Part shown: positions 35,210 through 45,005 of the stretch, one piece after another
Layout: every line of letters begins with the position of its first letter
Numbering within the stretch: the first letter of the stretch is position 1
Source: Escherichia marmotae
GTDB lineage: Bacteria; Pseudomonadota; Gammaproteobacteria; Enterobacterales; Enterobacteriaceae
Direction of reading: 5' to 3'
NCBI RefSeq assembly: GCF_002900365.1
Contig: NZ_CP025979.1
Location: 1,488,001-1,552,000 of the forward strand
Length of the DNA stretch: 64,000 nt
Translations under genes and position numbers: made by a program
Notes under the pieces: generated by a model
Databases searched by the model: none
The model's input: the letters and a program-made list of their open reading frames with translations, nothing else
What the model was told of the DNA's origin: nothing

Positions 35210-36640
35210 GTGCCGCAACGCATTTTAGTTCTCGGTGCCAGTGGCTACATTGGTCAGCATCTGGTGCGCACACTCAACCAGCAAGGGCATCAGATCCTGG
35301 CGGCGGCACGTCATGTCGACAGGCTTACAAAGCTACAACTGGCTAATGTCAGTTGCCATAAAGTCGATCTTAGCTGGCCGGACAACCTTACGGCTCTGTT
35401 AAAAGATGTTGATACCGTCTATTTTCTGGTGCACAGCATGGGCGAAGGCGGTGATTTTATCGCTCAGGAACGCCAGGTTGCTCTCAACGTCCGTGATGCG
35501 CTGCGTGAAGTGCCGGTTAAGCAAGTCATCTTTCTTAGTTCATTGCAGGCTCAGCCCCATGAGCAATCGGATCATCTGCGCGCCCGTCAGGCCACGGCGG
35601 ATATTTTGCGTGAAGCCGATGTGCCTGTTACTGAATTGCGTGCCGGAATTATCGTCGGAGCCGGGTCAGCGGCGTTCGAAGTCATGCGCGATATGGTTTA
35701 CAACCTGCCAGTGCTAACACCACCGCGCTGGGTTCGTTCACGTACCACACCCATCGCGCTGGAAAACCTGCTGCACTATCTGGTGGCGCTGTTAGACCAT
35801 CCGGCCTGCGAACATCGGGTATTCGAAGCCGCCGGACCACAGGTGCTCAGCTATCAACAGCAGTTTGAACATTTTATGAGCGTGAGCGGCAAACACCGCG
35901 GGTTAATCCCCATCCCTTTCCCCACCCGCTGGATTTCGGTGTGGTTTCTCAATGTGATTACCTCCGTACCGTCCACCACCGCAAGTGCGTTGATTCAGGG
36001 ACTGAAACACGATCTGCTGGCGGATGACACCGCCTTACGCGCGCTCATTCCACAACCGCTGATCGCTTTTGATGACGCTGTGCGTCGCACGTTGAGAGAG
36101 GAAGAAAAGCTCGCCAACTCCAGCGACTGGGGATATGACACTCAGGCCTTTGCCCGCTGGCGACCAGAATACGGTTATTTCGCCAAACAGGCGGGTTATA
36201 CCGTTAAAACCTCCGCCAGCCTTCAGGCTTTATGGCGGGTAGTGAATCAAATCGGCGGTAAAGAACGTTACTTCTTTGGCAATATTTTGTGGCAGACCCG
36301 GGCGTTGATGGACCGCGCAATAGGTCACAAACTGGCGAAAGGTCGCCCCGAGCGAGAATATTTGCAAACCGGCGATGCGGTGGATAGCTGGAAAGTGATT
36401 GTCGTCGAGCCTGAAAAACAACTTACCTTATTGTTTGGTATGAAAGCGCCAGGACTTGGGCGACTTTGTTTTACTCTCGAAGATAAAGGCGACTATCGCA
36501 CTATTGATGTCCGCGCTTTCTGGCACCCGCACGGGATGCCAGGGCTGTTTTACTGGCTGTTCATGATCCCCGCACATCTGTTTATTTTTCGCGGGATGGC
36601 AAAACGAATCGCCAGACTGGCAGAACAAAGCACAGATTAA
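35210..36640 (+). CDS. ybjT: YbjT, predicted NAD(P)-binding membrane-associated protein
   Basis: 476 residues from a GTG start preceded by AAGGAG. The N-terminal Rossmann domain has ILVLGASGYIGQHLV (about 4-18). The C-terminal half is of the DUF2867 type with a hydrophobic stretch GLFYWLFMIPAHLFIF near the end. No substrate is known to me. Probably cotranscribed with ltaE. Confidence 0.92.
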   Translation: MPQRILVLGASGYIGQHLVRTLNQQGHQILAAARHVDRLTKLQLANVSCHKVDLSWPDNLTALLKDVDTVYFLVHSMGEGGDFIAQERQVALNVRDALREVPVKQVIFLSSLQAQPHEQSDHLRARQATADILREADVPVTELRAGIIVGAGSAAFEVMRDMVYNLPVLTPPRWVRSRTTPIALENLLHYLVALLDHPACEHRVFEAAGPQVLSYQQQFEHFMSVSGKHRGLIPIPFPTRWISVWFLNVITSVPSTTASALIQGLKHDLLADDTALRALIPQPLIAFDDAVRRTLREEEKLANSSDWGYDTQAFARWRPEYGYFAKQAGYTVKTSASLQALWRVVNQIGGKERYFFGNILWQTRALMDRAIGHKLAKGRPEREYLQTGDAVDSWKVIVVEPEKQLTLLFGMKAPGLGRLCFTLEDKGDYRTIDVRAFWHPHGMPGLFYWLFMIPAHLFIFRGMAKRIARLAEQSTD

Positions 36641-36740
36641 TCGAAAAAAACCTGCGTTATTCTTTCATGTTTCCCATTGCATCAAGGATGAAATCACGGA
36701 AGAATGCGCACGTCGTTTTTATCAACAACAGTGGAATGAT

Positions 36741-37754
36741 ATGAAGGTACTGGTTACCGGCGCCACCAGCGGCTTAGGTCGAAACGCGGTTGAATTTTTA
36801 TGCCGAAAAGGCATCAGCGTAAGAGCGACCGGTCGCAATGAAGCGATGGGTAAATTGCTGGAGAAAATAGGCGCAGAGTTTGTCCAGGCAGATCTGACTG
36901 AACTGGTCTCATCACAGGCAAAAGTAATGCTCGCAGGCATTGATACGCTGTGGCACTGTTCCAGCTTTACCTCGCCGTGGGGAACGCAGCAGGCTTTCGA
37001 TCTGGCAAACGTTCGCGCCACTCGCCGCCTGGGCGAATGGGCTGTCGCCTGGGGCGTACGTAATTTTATTCATATCTCTTCACCGTCACTGTACTTCGAC
37101 TACCACCACCACCGCGACATCAAAGAAGATTTTCGTCCGCACCGCTTCGCCAACGAATTTGCCCGCAGCAAAGCCGCCAGTGAAGAGGTCATCAATATGC
37201 TTTCGCAGACAAATCCACAAACGCGCTTTACCATTCTGCGCCCACAAAGCCTGTTTGGGCCGCACGATAAAGTCTTTATTCCCCGTCTGGCGCATATGAT
37301 GCACCACTACGGCAGCATCCTGTTACCCCACGGCGGCAGCGCACTAGTCGATATGACTTACTATGAAAATGCGGTGCACGCTATGTGGCTGGCGAGCCAG
37401 GAAGCGTGCGATAAACTGCCTTCTGGTCGTGCGTATAACATTACCAACGGCGAACATCGCACTCTGCGCAGTATCGTGCAGAAATTGATCGACGAGCTGA
37501 ATATTGATTGCCGTATCCGTTCGGTGCCTTACCCGATGCTGGATATGATTGCCCGCAGTATGGAGCGTTTAGGACGCAAGTCAGCAAAAGAGCCGCCGCT
37601 AACCCATTACGGCATCTCCAAGTTGAATTTTGACTTTACGCTGGATATTACGCGAGCACAGGAGGAGCTGGGGTATCAGCCGGTCATCTCGCTGGATGAA
37701 GGTATCGAGCAAACTGCTGCCTGGCTGCGCGACCACGGAAAACTGCCGCGCTAG
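36741..37754 (+). CDS. ybjS: YbjS, NAD(P)-dependent epimerase/dehydrogenase-like protein
   Basis: 337 residues of the extended short-chain dehydrogenase type, with the nucleotide motif VLVTGATSGLGRNAV (about 3-17) and a later LRPQSLFGPHD segment. The substrate is not known to me. It overlaps the 3' end of convergent amiD by 4 bp. Confidence 0.92.
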   Translation: MKVLVTGATSGLGRNAVEFLCRKGISVRATGRNEAMGKLLEKIGAEFVQADLTELVSSQAKVMLAGIDTLWHCSSFTSPWGTQQAFDLANVRATRRLGEWAVAWGVRNFIHISSPSLYFDYHHHRDIKEDFRPHRFANEFARSKAASEEVINMLSQTNPQTRFTILRPQSLFGPHDKVFIPRLAHMMHHYGSILLPHGGSALVDMTYYENAVHAMWLASQEACDKLPSGRAYNITNGEHRTLRSIVQKLIDELNIDCRIRSVPYPMLDMIARSMERLGRKSAKEPPLTHYGISKLNFDFTLDITRAQEELGYQPVISLDEGIEQTAAWLRDHGKLPR

Positions 37755-38581
37755 TCCTGGCCGTATTTCTCCAGTAGGGCTTCGGCAATCGCCTGAGTTT
37801 CTGCATCCGCTTCGCCGTTATATAACGTCGGGCGGAAGTGCATCTGAAACGCCATAATGACTCGCTGCTGCTCGCGCGGCGTCATTTCAGGTTTTACGTC
37901 ATAGCCGTAGCGCGCCAAAAGCTCCAGTAACGATGCTGTTTCTACCGGCGTGTGTGGTGCGCGTCCGGCCAGATAAAAGCTAACGCGCGATGCATCCGGC
38001 CAGGCACCAATCCCCTGCTGCGCCAGTTGCTGCCACGGAAATAACGGGCCAGGATCGTCCTTGCGCTGTGGGGCTATATCCGCATGTGCCACCACATTCT
38101 CTGGTTTGATGTGATAGCGGGCGATAATCTCTTTCGCCAGTGGAATGAGCGCCTGAATCTGCGCCGGTTCAAACGGCGCAAAATATTTCACCCCCGCCGA
38201 TTTTTGCCAGCCACGATTTTCCAACTCAATACCAATAGAGGTGTCGTTAATTCGTGTTGCTCCGCGCCAGGCGCTGATCCCCGCATGCCAGGCCAGTTCC
38301 TGTTCCGGCACCAGTTGCCAGATACGTGGTTTGCCGTTGTAACGCGGCGGCACGGCAGGCACCAGATAATGCGAGCTGACCTGCTTATCGGTCAGTGTCG
38401 CCAGCGAAGAATCGAAGTCATCTGCAGTGTAATGGATCACCAACACTTTGATACGAGGATACGCTGCCTGTGCCTGACGTCGGGTATCGAGCTGGTATCC
38501 CTCCTTCTCAACAATTCCTTTTTCTCCTGCGCACCCTGCCAGTAACAGAACCGCAGCAACCAGCCAGAAGATTCTTCTCAT
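37751..38581 (-). CDS. amiD: AmiD, outer-membrane lipoprotein N-acetylmuramoyl-L-alanine amidase
   Basis: Zinc amidase that cleaves the peptide from muramic acid, including anhydro forms. 276 residues. The signal peptide ends in the lipobox LLLAGC (Cys about 17). Amidase_2 domain with VIHYTADDF (zinc His), [16 protein letters not shown] (His and catalytic Lys/Asp region), and a C-terminal peptidoglycan-binding helix domain. Start overlaps the ybjQ stop by 4 bp. Confidence 0.97.
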
Positions 38582-38901
38582 CGACGCGTTTTCACCGCTG
38601 TTCCGCTGACGCTGACCATCAGCATACTGCCGTTTTGCCCGACCGTTTCATAGTCGATATCAATGCCGACCACTGCGTCAGCGCCCAGCGCCCGTGCCTG
38701 ATCGCCTAACTCTTCAAACGCAATCTCCCGTGCTTTACGCAGTTCTTTTTCGTAAGCCCCGGAGCGTCCGCCGACGATATCGCGGATGCCCGCAAAGAAA
38801 TCGCGAAAAATATTGGCACCTAAAATCGCTTCGCCCGTCACCACACCGCAATATTCAACGATGGTCTGACCTTCAAGTGTTGGGGTTGTGGAAAATTGCA
38901 T
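38578..38901 (-). CDS. ybjQ: YbjQ, UPF0145 family protein
   Basis: 107 residues of the UPF0145/YbjQ_1 family, with [22 protein letters not shown] and [15 protein letters not shown]. Homologues form homo-oligomers; function is not known. Upstream of and overlapping amiD, so probably one transcript. Confidence 0.93.
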
Positions 38902-39026
38902 GATCGATCTCCTTGTTTGCTAAGCCTTCGATCTCAAAAGCATTATCGGACTGATACGCTATTATTGAAAGGATATCATTATTATCGTAGAACGCTTTCA
39001 AGGTGTTCGCTTATAAGGAAATCATT

Positions 39027-39542
39027 ATGCGCTACAGCAAATTGACCATGCTTATCCCTTGCGCACTGTTACTCAGTGCTTGTACCACCGTTACGCCAGC
39101 CTATAAAGACAATGGCACTCGCACAGGTTCTTGCGTCCAGGGCGGCCCTGACAGCGTGGCTCAGCAATTCTATGACTACCGTATTCAGCATCGCAGTAAC
39201 GACATTACCGCTCTGCGCCCGTATTTGAGCGATAAACTGGCGGCACTGCTCAGCGATGCCAACCGCGATAACAACCATCGCGAATTGTTAAGCAGCGATC
39301 CGTTCTCCAGCCGTACTACCTTGCCTGATAGCGCCCGAGTCGCCAGCGCATCGACCATCCCGAATCGCGATGCGCGCAATATTCCGCTGCGCGTAGATCT
39401 GAAACAAGGCGATCAGAGCTGGCAGGATGAAGTATTGATGATTCAGGAGGGGCAATGTTGGGTTATCGATGATGTGCGCTATTTAGGTGGCAGCGTTCAC
39501 GCCAAAGCGGGAACATTACGTCAGTCCGTTGAGAACCGTTAA
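39027..39542 (+). CDS. ybjP: YbjP, predicted lipoprotein
   Basis: 171 residues from MRYSKLTMLIPCALLLSACTT; the signal peptide ends in the lipobox LLSAC with Cys near 19. The remainder is a small soluble domain of the DUF3828 kind. The upstream in-frame Met would spoil the signal peptide. Role not known to me, though it precedes the art genes. Confidence 0.93.
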   Translation: MRYSKLTMLIPCALLLSACTTVTPAYKDNGTRTGSCVQGGPDSVAQQFYDYRIQHRSNDITALRPYLSDKLAALLSDANRDNNHRELLSSDPFSSRTTLPDSARVASASTIPNRDARNIPLRVDLKQGDQSWQDEVLMIQEGQCWVIDDVRYLGGSVHAKAGTLRQSVENR

Positions 39543-39570
39543 TCCCTTGATCAGATTATAACCCCCATAA

Positions 39571-39601
39571 ATTGTCCGGCATTCTGCGAGGAATGCCGAC
39601 A
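39571..39601 (+). terminator. ybjP terminator hairpin
   Basis: GTCCGGCATTC and GAGGAATGCCGAC pair with one bulge, followed by ATTTATG. It lies 28 bp after ybjP. The weak T tract makes the call moderate. Confidence 0.55.
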
Positions 39602-39686
39602 TTTATGCTCGCCGCCCATCACCCTCGTTATTTTGTGCTATGTTTAGTGAATAATGTGCTTTGCTTTTAACTTTTAAAGCAGAAAT

Positions 39687-39704
39687 ATTGCATAATTATT
39701 CTGT
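39687..39704 (+). promoter_or_regulatory. ARG box upstream of artP
   Basis: TTGCATAATTATTCTG is close to the ArgR motif TGAATAATTATTCA. It lies about 56-73 bp before artP. art genes are established members of the ArgR regulon; a second box is not clear here. Confidence 0.65.
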
Positions 39705-39759
39705 CAAAGGTACTATCTTCGACCTCAATAGCTATCAGACTGCCAGTATACGAGTGTCA

Positions 39760-40488
39760 ATGAGTATTCAATTAAACGGCATTAATTGCTTCTACGGCGC
39801 ACATCAGGCGCTGTTCGATATCACGCTGGATTGCCCGCAGGGCGAAACGCTGGTGTTACTTGGCCCCAGCGGCGCGGGGAAAAGCTCGCTGCTGCGTGTA
39901 CTCAATCTGCTTGAGATGCCGCGCTCCGGTACGCTCAACATTGCAGGCAATCATTTCGATTTCACCAAAACACCGTCTGACAAAGCGATTCGCGACCTGC
40001 GTCGTAACGTTGGCATGGTGTTTCAGCAATACAATCTGTGGCCGCATCTCACCGTGCAGCAAAACTTGATTGAAGCACCCTGCCGCGTACTCGGCTTGAG
40101 TAAAGATCAGGCGCTGGCTCGTGCAGAAAAACTGCTGGAACGTTTGCGTCTCAAACCTTATAGCGATCGTTATCCACTGCACCTTTCTGGTGGCCAGCAA
40201 CAACGTGTTGCTATCGCCCGAGCGCTGATGATGGAACCGCAGGTGTTGCTGTTTGATGAGCCGACCGCCGCACTGGACCCGGAAATTACAGCGCAAATCG
40301 TCAGTATCATTCGTGAACTGGCGGAAACCAACATTACCCAGGTGATCGTCACCCACGAAGTTGAAGTCGCGCGTAAAACCGCCAGCCGTGTGGTGTATAT
40401 GGAAAACGGTCACATCGTAGAGCAAGGCGACGCGAGCTGTTTTACCGAGCCGCAAACCGAAGCATTTAAAAACTATCTCTCTCACTAA
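39760..40488 (+). CDS. artP: ArtP, arginine transport ATP-binding protein
   Basis: ATPase of the arginine importer. The start [16 protein letters not shown] gives 242 residues. Walker [10 protein letters not shown] (about 36-44), Q-loop FQQYNLWPH, signature LSGGQQQR, Walker B VLLFDEP and H-loop VTHE. First of artPIQM. An in-frame upstream extension of 33 codons is rejected because it covers the ARG box. Confidence 0.98.
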
Positions 40489-40505
40489 GATTCGGGATAA
40501 CGACA

Positions 40506-41237
40506 ATGAAAAAAGTTCTGATTGCCGCGTTAATTGCAGGTTTTAGTCTTTCCGCCACAGCCGCTGAAACCATTCGTTTTGCTACCGAAGCATCCTATCC
40601 TCCGTTTGAATCGATGGATGCGAATAACCAGATCGTCGGGTTTGACGTTGACCTGGCGCAGGCGTTGTGCAAAGAGATCGATGCGACCTGTACTTTCTCT
40701 AACCAGGCGTTTGACAGCCTGATCCCGAGTCTGAAATTCCGTCGTGTGGACGCCGTTATGGCGGGTATGGATATCACTCCTGAGCGTGAAAAACAGGTAC
40801 TGTTCACCACCCCGTACTATGACAACTCTGCACTGTTTGTTGGTCAGCAAGGCAAATACACCAGCGTTGATCAACTGAAAGGCAAAAAAGTCGGCGTGCA
40901 GAACGGGACGACGCACCAGAAATTCATTATGGATAAACATCCGGAAATCACCACTGTTCCATATGACAGCTACCAGAACGCGAAACTGGATCTACAAAAT
41001 GGCCGTATTGACGGCGTATTCGGTGACACCGCAGTGGTAACCGAATGGCTGAACAATAATCCCAAACTGGCACCAGTTGGCGACAAAGTGACCGATAAAG
41101 ATTACTTCGGTACTGGCCTCGGTATTGCGGTACGTCAGGGCAACACTGAACTGCAGCAGAAATTCAACGCTGCGCTGGAAAAAGTGAAGAAAGATGGCAC
41201 TTACGAAACCATCTACAACAAATGGTTCCAGAAGTAA
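40506..41237 (+). CDS. artI: ArtI, periplasmic arginine-binding-type protein
   Basis: 243-residue solute-binding protein with a signal peptide ending at ATAAE (about 19). Mature part starts ETIRFATEASYPPFESMD, typical of polar amino-acid binders. Very similar to ArtJ encoded 1.7 kb further on. It serves the ArtQM permease; its own ligand is not firmly known. Confidence 0.97.
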   Translation: MKKVLIAALIAGFSLSATAAETIRFATEASYPPFESMDANNQIVGFDVDLAQALCKEIDATCTFSNQAFDSLIPSLKFRRVDAVMAGMDITPEREKQVLFTTPYYDNSALFVGQQGKYTSVDQLKGKKVGVQNGTTHQKFIMDKHPEITTVPYDSYQNAKLDLQNGRIDGVFGDTAVVTEWLNNNPKLAPVGDKVTDKDYFGTGLGIAVRQGNTELQQKFNAALEKVKKDGTYETIYNKWFQK

Positions 41238-41243
41238 TTCCTG

Positions 41244-41960
41244 ATGAATGAATTTTTTCCTTTAGCAAGCGCCGCCGGGATGACCGTCGGCCTTGCCGTT
41301 TGTGCATTGATTGTCGGTCTGGCGCTGGCGATGTTCTTCGCGGTGTGGGAGTCAGCAAAATGGCGTCCTGTCGCGTGGGCAGGTTCGGCGCTGGTAACGA
41401 TTCTGCGCGGCCTGACAGAAATTCTGGTAGTGCTGTTTATCTATTTTGGTTCTTCGCAGCTACTACTGACACTTTCGGATGGCTTCACCATCAACCTTGG
41501 GTTCGTACAGATCCCGGTGCAGATGGACATAGAGAACTTCGACGTTAGCCCGTTCCTCTGCGGGGTGATCGCCCTGTCCCTGCTGTATGCTGCCTATGCC
41601 TCGCAAACCCTGCGCGGTGCACTGAAAGCGGTGCCGGTGGGTCAGTGGGAGTCTGGTCAGGCGCTGGGGCTGTCGAAATCGGCTATATTTTTCCGTCTGG
41701 TGATGCCGCAGATGTGGCGTCATGCGCTGCCTGGTCTCGGCAACCAGTGGTTGGTACTGCTGAAAGATACCGCGCTGGTCAGTTTGATTAGTGTGAATGA
41801 TTTAATGCTGCAAACCAAAAGCATCGCCACCCGTACCCAGGAACCATTTACTTGGTACATTGTGGCGGCGGCGATTTACCTGGTGATTACCCTGTTGAGC
41901 CAGTACATTCTCAAACGCATTGATCTGCGCGCGACACGTTTTGAGCGGAGACCTGGCTGA
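41244..41960 (+). CDS. artQ: ArtQ, arginine permease subunit
   Basis: 238-residue inner-membrane subunit with about five helices and the coupling motif QALGLSKSAIFFRLVMPQMWRHALPG (EAA-like, about 137-160). Its last base is the first base of the artM ATG. Confidence 0.97.
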   Translation: MNEFFPLASAAGMTVGLAVCALIVGLALAMFFAVWESAKWRPVAWAGSALVTILRGLTEILVVLFIYFGSSQLLLTLSDGFTINLGFVQIPVQMDIENFDVSPFLCGVIALSLLYAAYASQTLRGALKAVPVGQWESGQALGLSKSAIFFRLVMPQMWRHALPGLGNQWLVLLKDTALVSLISVNDLMLQTKSIATRTQEPFTWYIVAAAIYLVITLLSQYILKRIDLRATRFERRPG

Positions 41961-42628
41961 TGCTTGAGTATTTACCTGAACTGATGAAAGGGCTGCATAC
42001 CAGCCTGACGCTGACGGTCGCCTCGCTGATTGTGGCGCTGATTCTGGCGTTAATTTTTACCATCGTCCTGACGCTGAAAACACCGGTGCTGGTGTGGCTG
42101 GTGCGGGGTTACATCACGCTGTTTACCGGTACGCCGCTGCTGGTGCAGATCTTCCTGATTTACTACGGACCGGGCCAGTTCCCGACGTTGCAGGAGTATC
42201 CGGCGCTGTGGCATTTGCTGTCGGAACCGTGGTTGTGTGCACTGATTGCGTTATCGCTGAATAGTGCCGCGTATACCACGCAACTGTTTTACGGAGCAAT
42301 TCGTGCGATCCCGGAAGGTCAGTGGCAATCCTGTAGCGCCCTGGGGATGAGTAAAAAAGATACGCTGGCGATCCTGCTGCCGTATGCATTTAAACGCTCG
42401 CTCTCTTCTTATTCCAACGAAGTGGTGCTGGTGTTTAAAAGTACCTCGCTGGCTTACACCATTACGCTGATGGAAGTGATGGGATACAGCCAGTTGCTGT
42501 ACGGACGCACCTACGATGTGATGGTGTTTGGCGCGGCGGGGATTATTTACCTGATCGTTAACGGCCTGCTGACGTTGATGATGCGCCTGCTCGAGCGTAA
42601 AGCGCTGGCGTTCGAGCGTCGGAATTAA
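41960..42628 (+). CDS. artM: ArtM, arginine permease subunit
   Basis: 222-residue partner of ArtQ with about five helices and the EAA-like motif SALGMSKKDTLAILLPYAFK. It overlaps artQ by one base (TGATG). Last gene of artPIQM, followed by REP elements and a terminator. Confidence 0.97.
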   Translation: MLEYLPELMKGLHTSLTLTVASLIVALILALIFTIVLTLKTPVLVWLVRGYITLFTGTPLLVQIFLIYYGPGQFPTLQEYPALWHLLSEPWLCALIALSLNSAAYTTQLFYGAIRAIPEGQWQSCSALGMSKKDTLAILLPYAFKRSLSSYSNEVVLVFKSTSLAYTITLMEVMGYSQLLYGRTYDVMVFGAAGIIYLIVNGLLTLMMRLLERKALAFERRN

Positions 42629-42653
42629 TGTGGCTGCATTGATAACGTGCTAA

Positions 42654-42740
42654 TGCCGGATGCGGCGTGAACGCCTTATCCGGCCTACATTCGCAGGATA
42701 ATTTGTAGGTCTGATAAGACCCGCAAGCATCGCATCAGAC
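42654..42740. repeat. REP pair (BIME) between artM and artJ
   Basis: TGCCGGATGCGGCGTGAACG through CTTATCCGGCCTAC (42654-42688) is a consensus REP; an inverted partner runs 42705-42740 (GTAGGTCTGATAAGACC to GCATCAGAC). Typical E. coli intergenic element. Confidence 0.9.
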
Positions 42741-42780
42741 ACCAGCACAGAACCCACATATTGCATAAACCCTTATAATG

Positions 42781-42818
42781 AAGACGGGCAACCTACTAAG
42801 TTGTCCGTCTTTTTTTAT
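42781..42818 (+). terminator. artPIQM terminator
   Basis: AGACGGGCAAC and GTTGTCCGTCT form a stem with one mismatch, followed by T7. It lies between the REP pair and artJ. Confidence 0.85.
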
Positions 42819-42824
42819 CCATTC

Positions 42825-42860
42825 TGAATTATTTAATCATATTTATTGCATATAAATTCA
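42825..42860 (+). promoter_or_regulatory. Tandem ARG boxes upstream of artJ
   Basis: TGCATATAAATTCA (42847-42860) is an almost perfect ARG box; TGAATTATTTAATC (42825-42838) is a weaker second box about two helical turns upstream. artJ is an established, strongly ArgR-repressed gene. Confidence 0.75.
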
Positions 42861-42931
42861 CTTAATGGCATTGTTAACCCATGCCGCAGACACGGCCAAT
42901 AAACATAAGATTGACAGACGGGAGTTCCATC

Positions 42932-43663
42932 ATGAAAAAGTTAGTTCTTGCCGCATTACTTGCTTCCTTTACTTTCGGCGCTTCTGCCGCAGAGAAAATC
43001 AATTTTGGCGTATCAGCTACCTATCCCCCCTTTGAATCTATAGGTGCTAATAATGAGATCGTCGGCTTTGATATCGATCTGGCAAAAGCGTTATGCAAAC
43101 AAATGCAGGCAGAATGTACTTTTACTAATCACGCTTTCGACAGCCTGATCCCGTCACTAAAATTCAGGAAATATGACGCCGTGATTTCCGGGATGGACAT
43201 CACACCAGAGCGCAGCAAACAGGTGGCCTTTACCACGCCATACTACGAAAACTCTGCCGTCGTGATTGCCAAAAAAGATACCTATAAGACTTTTGCCGAT
43301 TTGAAAGGTAAACGTATTGGTATGGAAAACGGCACCACCCACCAGAAATATATTCAGGATCAGCATCCGGAAGTGAAAACCGTCTCTTATGACAGCTATC
43401 AGAATGCATTTATCGACCTGAAAAATGGCCGTATCGATGGTGTATTTGGTGACACAGCGGTAGTTAATGAATGGCTGAAAACCAATCCACAACTGGGCGT
43501 TGCGACTGAGAAAGTGACCGATCCGCAGTACTTCGGCACCGGCCTGGGCATCGCTGTTCGTCCGGATAACAAAGCTCTGCTGGAGAAACTGAATAACGCA
43601 CTGGCAGCCGTTAAATCCGACGGTACGTATCAGAAAATCAGTGATCAATGGTTCCCGCAGTAA
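42932..43663 (+). CDS. artJ: ArtJ, periplasmic L-arginine-binding protein
   Basis: Binds arginine in the periplasm and delivers it to ArtPQM. The start MKKLVLAALLASFTFGASA gives 243 residues with a clear signal peptide; GGGAG lies 9 bp upstream. The mature region ATYPPFESIGANNEIVGFDID resembles ArtI, suggesting a duplication. Separate transcription unit with its own ARG boxes. Confidence 0.98.
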   Translation: MKKLVLAALLASFTFGASAAEKINFGVSATYPPFESIGANNEIVGFDIDLAKALCKQMQAECTFTNHAFDSLIPSLKFRKYDAVISGMDITPERSKQVAFTTPYYENSAVVIAKKDTYKTFADLKGKRIGMENGTTHQKYIQDQHPEVKTVSYDSYQNAFIDLKNGRIDGVFGDTAVVNEWLKTNPQLGVATEKVTDPQYFGTGLGIAVRPDNKALLEKLNNALAAVKSDGTYQKISDQWFPQ

Positions 43664-43686
43664 TTGAGACTGATGACAAAAGTAAG

Positions 43687-43788
43687 ATGGCCTGATGCGC
43701 TACGTTTATCTGGCCTACATTGACTCTACAATATATTGATTTCGCAAGATTTTGTAGGTTGCATAAGGTGTTCACCCCGCATCCGGCA
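43687..43788. repeat. REP pair (BIME) between artJ and rlmC
   Basis: Degenerate REP at 43687-43719 (GCCTGATGCGCTACG to CTGGCCTAC) and an inverted one at 43754-43788 (GTAGGTTGCATAAGG to CATCCGGCA). Confidence 0.8.
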
Positions 43789-43817
43789 TGAACAAAGCGC
43801 ATCTGGTCAACAATCTG

Positions 43818-43839
43818 AAGCCGCAGCCGCGGCTTTTTT
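43818..43839 (+). terminator. artJ terminator
   Basis: AGCCGC and GCGGCT form a short GC stem followed by T6. It lies directly before the end of convergent rlmC. Confidence 0.7.
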
Positions 43840-44965
43840 ATTGCTTCACCAACAGCGTCAGCACTTCATAATGCGCGGTGTGCGGGAACATATCGAAAAG
43901 CTGTACCCGCTCAATGCGATAACCAGGCAGTTCGCGAATATCTTTCGCCATCGTTTGAGCGTTACAACTGGAGTAAATAATAAAACGCGGTGCCATCGTT
44001 GAGAGATAGTCACACAGTGGCTTTCCAATGCCGCGACGCGGTGGATTAACCAGCACCAGTTCCGGCACTTCGCCTTGCGCGGTGGCAAACTGAGTGGAGT
44101 CCAGCGCCTGAAATTGCAAACGCGTTAAGCCCAGCTCAGCAGCAGACTGTTTCGCACAAGCAATCGCTTCTGGTGCAATTTCAATCCCCGTTAACTGCAT
44201 TTCTGGCGTCGCACAATGCAAACCAAAACCGCCAACACCGCAAAACAGATCCCACATATGGTTTACCGGTAGTTGCTGTACCCAGTCACGCGCGGTCGCA
44301 TAAAGCTGGCTGGCAACTGCCGGATTGGTCTGGAAGAAACTTTGCGGACGGATCCACAACGGTACGTTATTAAAACGCTCTGCCAGCGCCTGTTGTTCGG
44401 TCAGGTAGATCTCCGTCTCCCCTTCCATAATCGCCATATGTACTGGCTGAATATTGACGGTAATGACGTTGAGCTGCGGCAGTTGTGCCTGTAGCCACGG
44501 TAGCGCCTTACGCAGTTGCGCCAGCTTGGTTTCCGAGCGCAGCACAAAACGCAGCATCATGCCGCCATCAGTCTGGCTTTCAGTCAGCAGAATGTATTTC
44601 AGTTCACCACGCTTACGCGCCACGTTGTACGGCGTCAGCCCGGCGCGGGCAATAAACGGTTTTAGCGCCGCAAAAACGGGCGCAAATGAGGCAGGATAAA
44701 GCGGACAGTCGCAAAGATCTTCCGGCGTGCCGTCGCGGTGTAGCATTCCGAGCAGTGGCTTTTCAACGCTGCCACTCACCACCATTTTGGCTTTATTACG
44801 AAACCCTTGTTCGGGGCCAGACACCGACGCGCACCACTCCGCAACCGGAAAATCGGTCAGCAGATTTTTAAGATCGGCGGTTTTAGCGGAGAGTTGCTCT
44901 GGAATCGGCTGCGTTATCCACTGACAGGAACGACAGCGACCCGCGTCGTAAAGTGCGCACTGCAT
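43838..44965 (-). CDS. rlmC: RlmC, 23S rRNA (uracil-747-C5)-methyltransferase
   Basis: SAM-dependent enzyme that makes m5U747 in 23S rRNA. 375 residues. N-terminal iron-sulfur cysteines in MQCALYDAGRCRSCQW, SAM motif WDLFCGVGGFGLH, NPPRRGIG, and catalytic Cys in IIYSSCNAQTMAKD. Its family members RumA and TrmA share this layout. Confidence 0.97.
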   Translation of the reverse strand: MQCALYDAGRCRSCQWITQPIPEQLSAKTADLKNLLTDFPVAEWCASVSGPEQGFRNKAKMVVSGSVEKPLLGMLHRDGTPEDLCDCPLYPASFAPVFAALKPFIARAGLTPYNVARKRGELKYILLTESQTDGGMMLRFVLRSETKLAQLRKALPWLQAQLPQLNVITVNIQPVHMAIMEGETEIYLTEQQALAERFNNVPLWIRPQSFFQTNPAVASQLYATARDWVQQLPVNHMWDLFCGVGGFGLHCATPEMQLTGIEIAPEAIACAKQSAAELGLTRLQFQALDSTQFATAQGEVPELVLVNPPRRGIGKPLCDYLSTMAPRFIIYSSCNAQTMAKDIRELPGYRIERVQLFDMFPHTAHYEVLTLLVKQ

Positions 44966-45005
44966 ACATTGACCTTCACATCATCAGGGGCGACGATTAT
45001 ACACA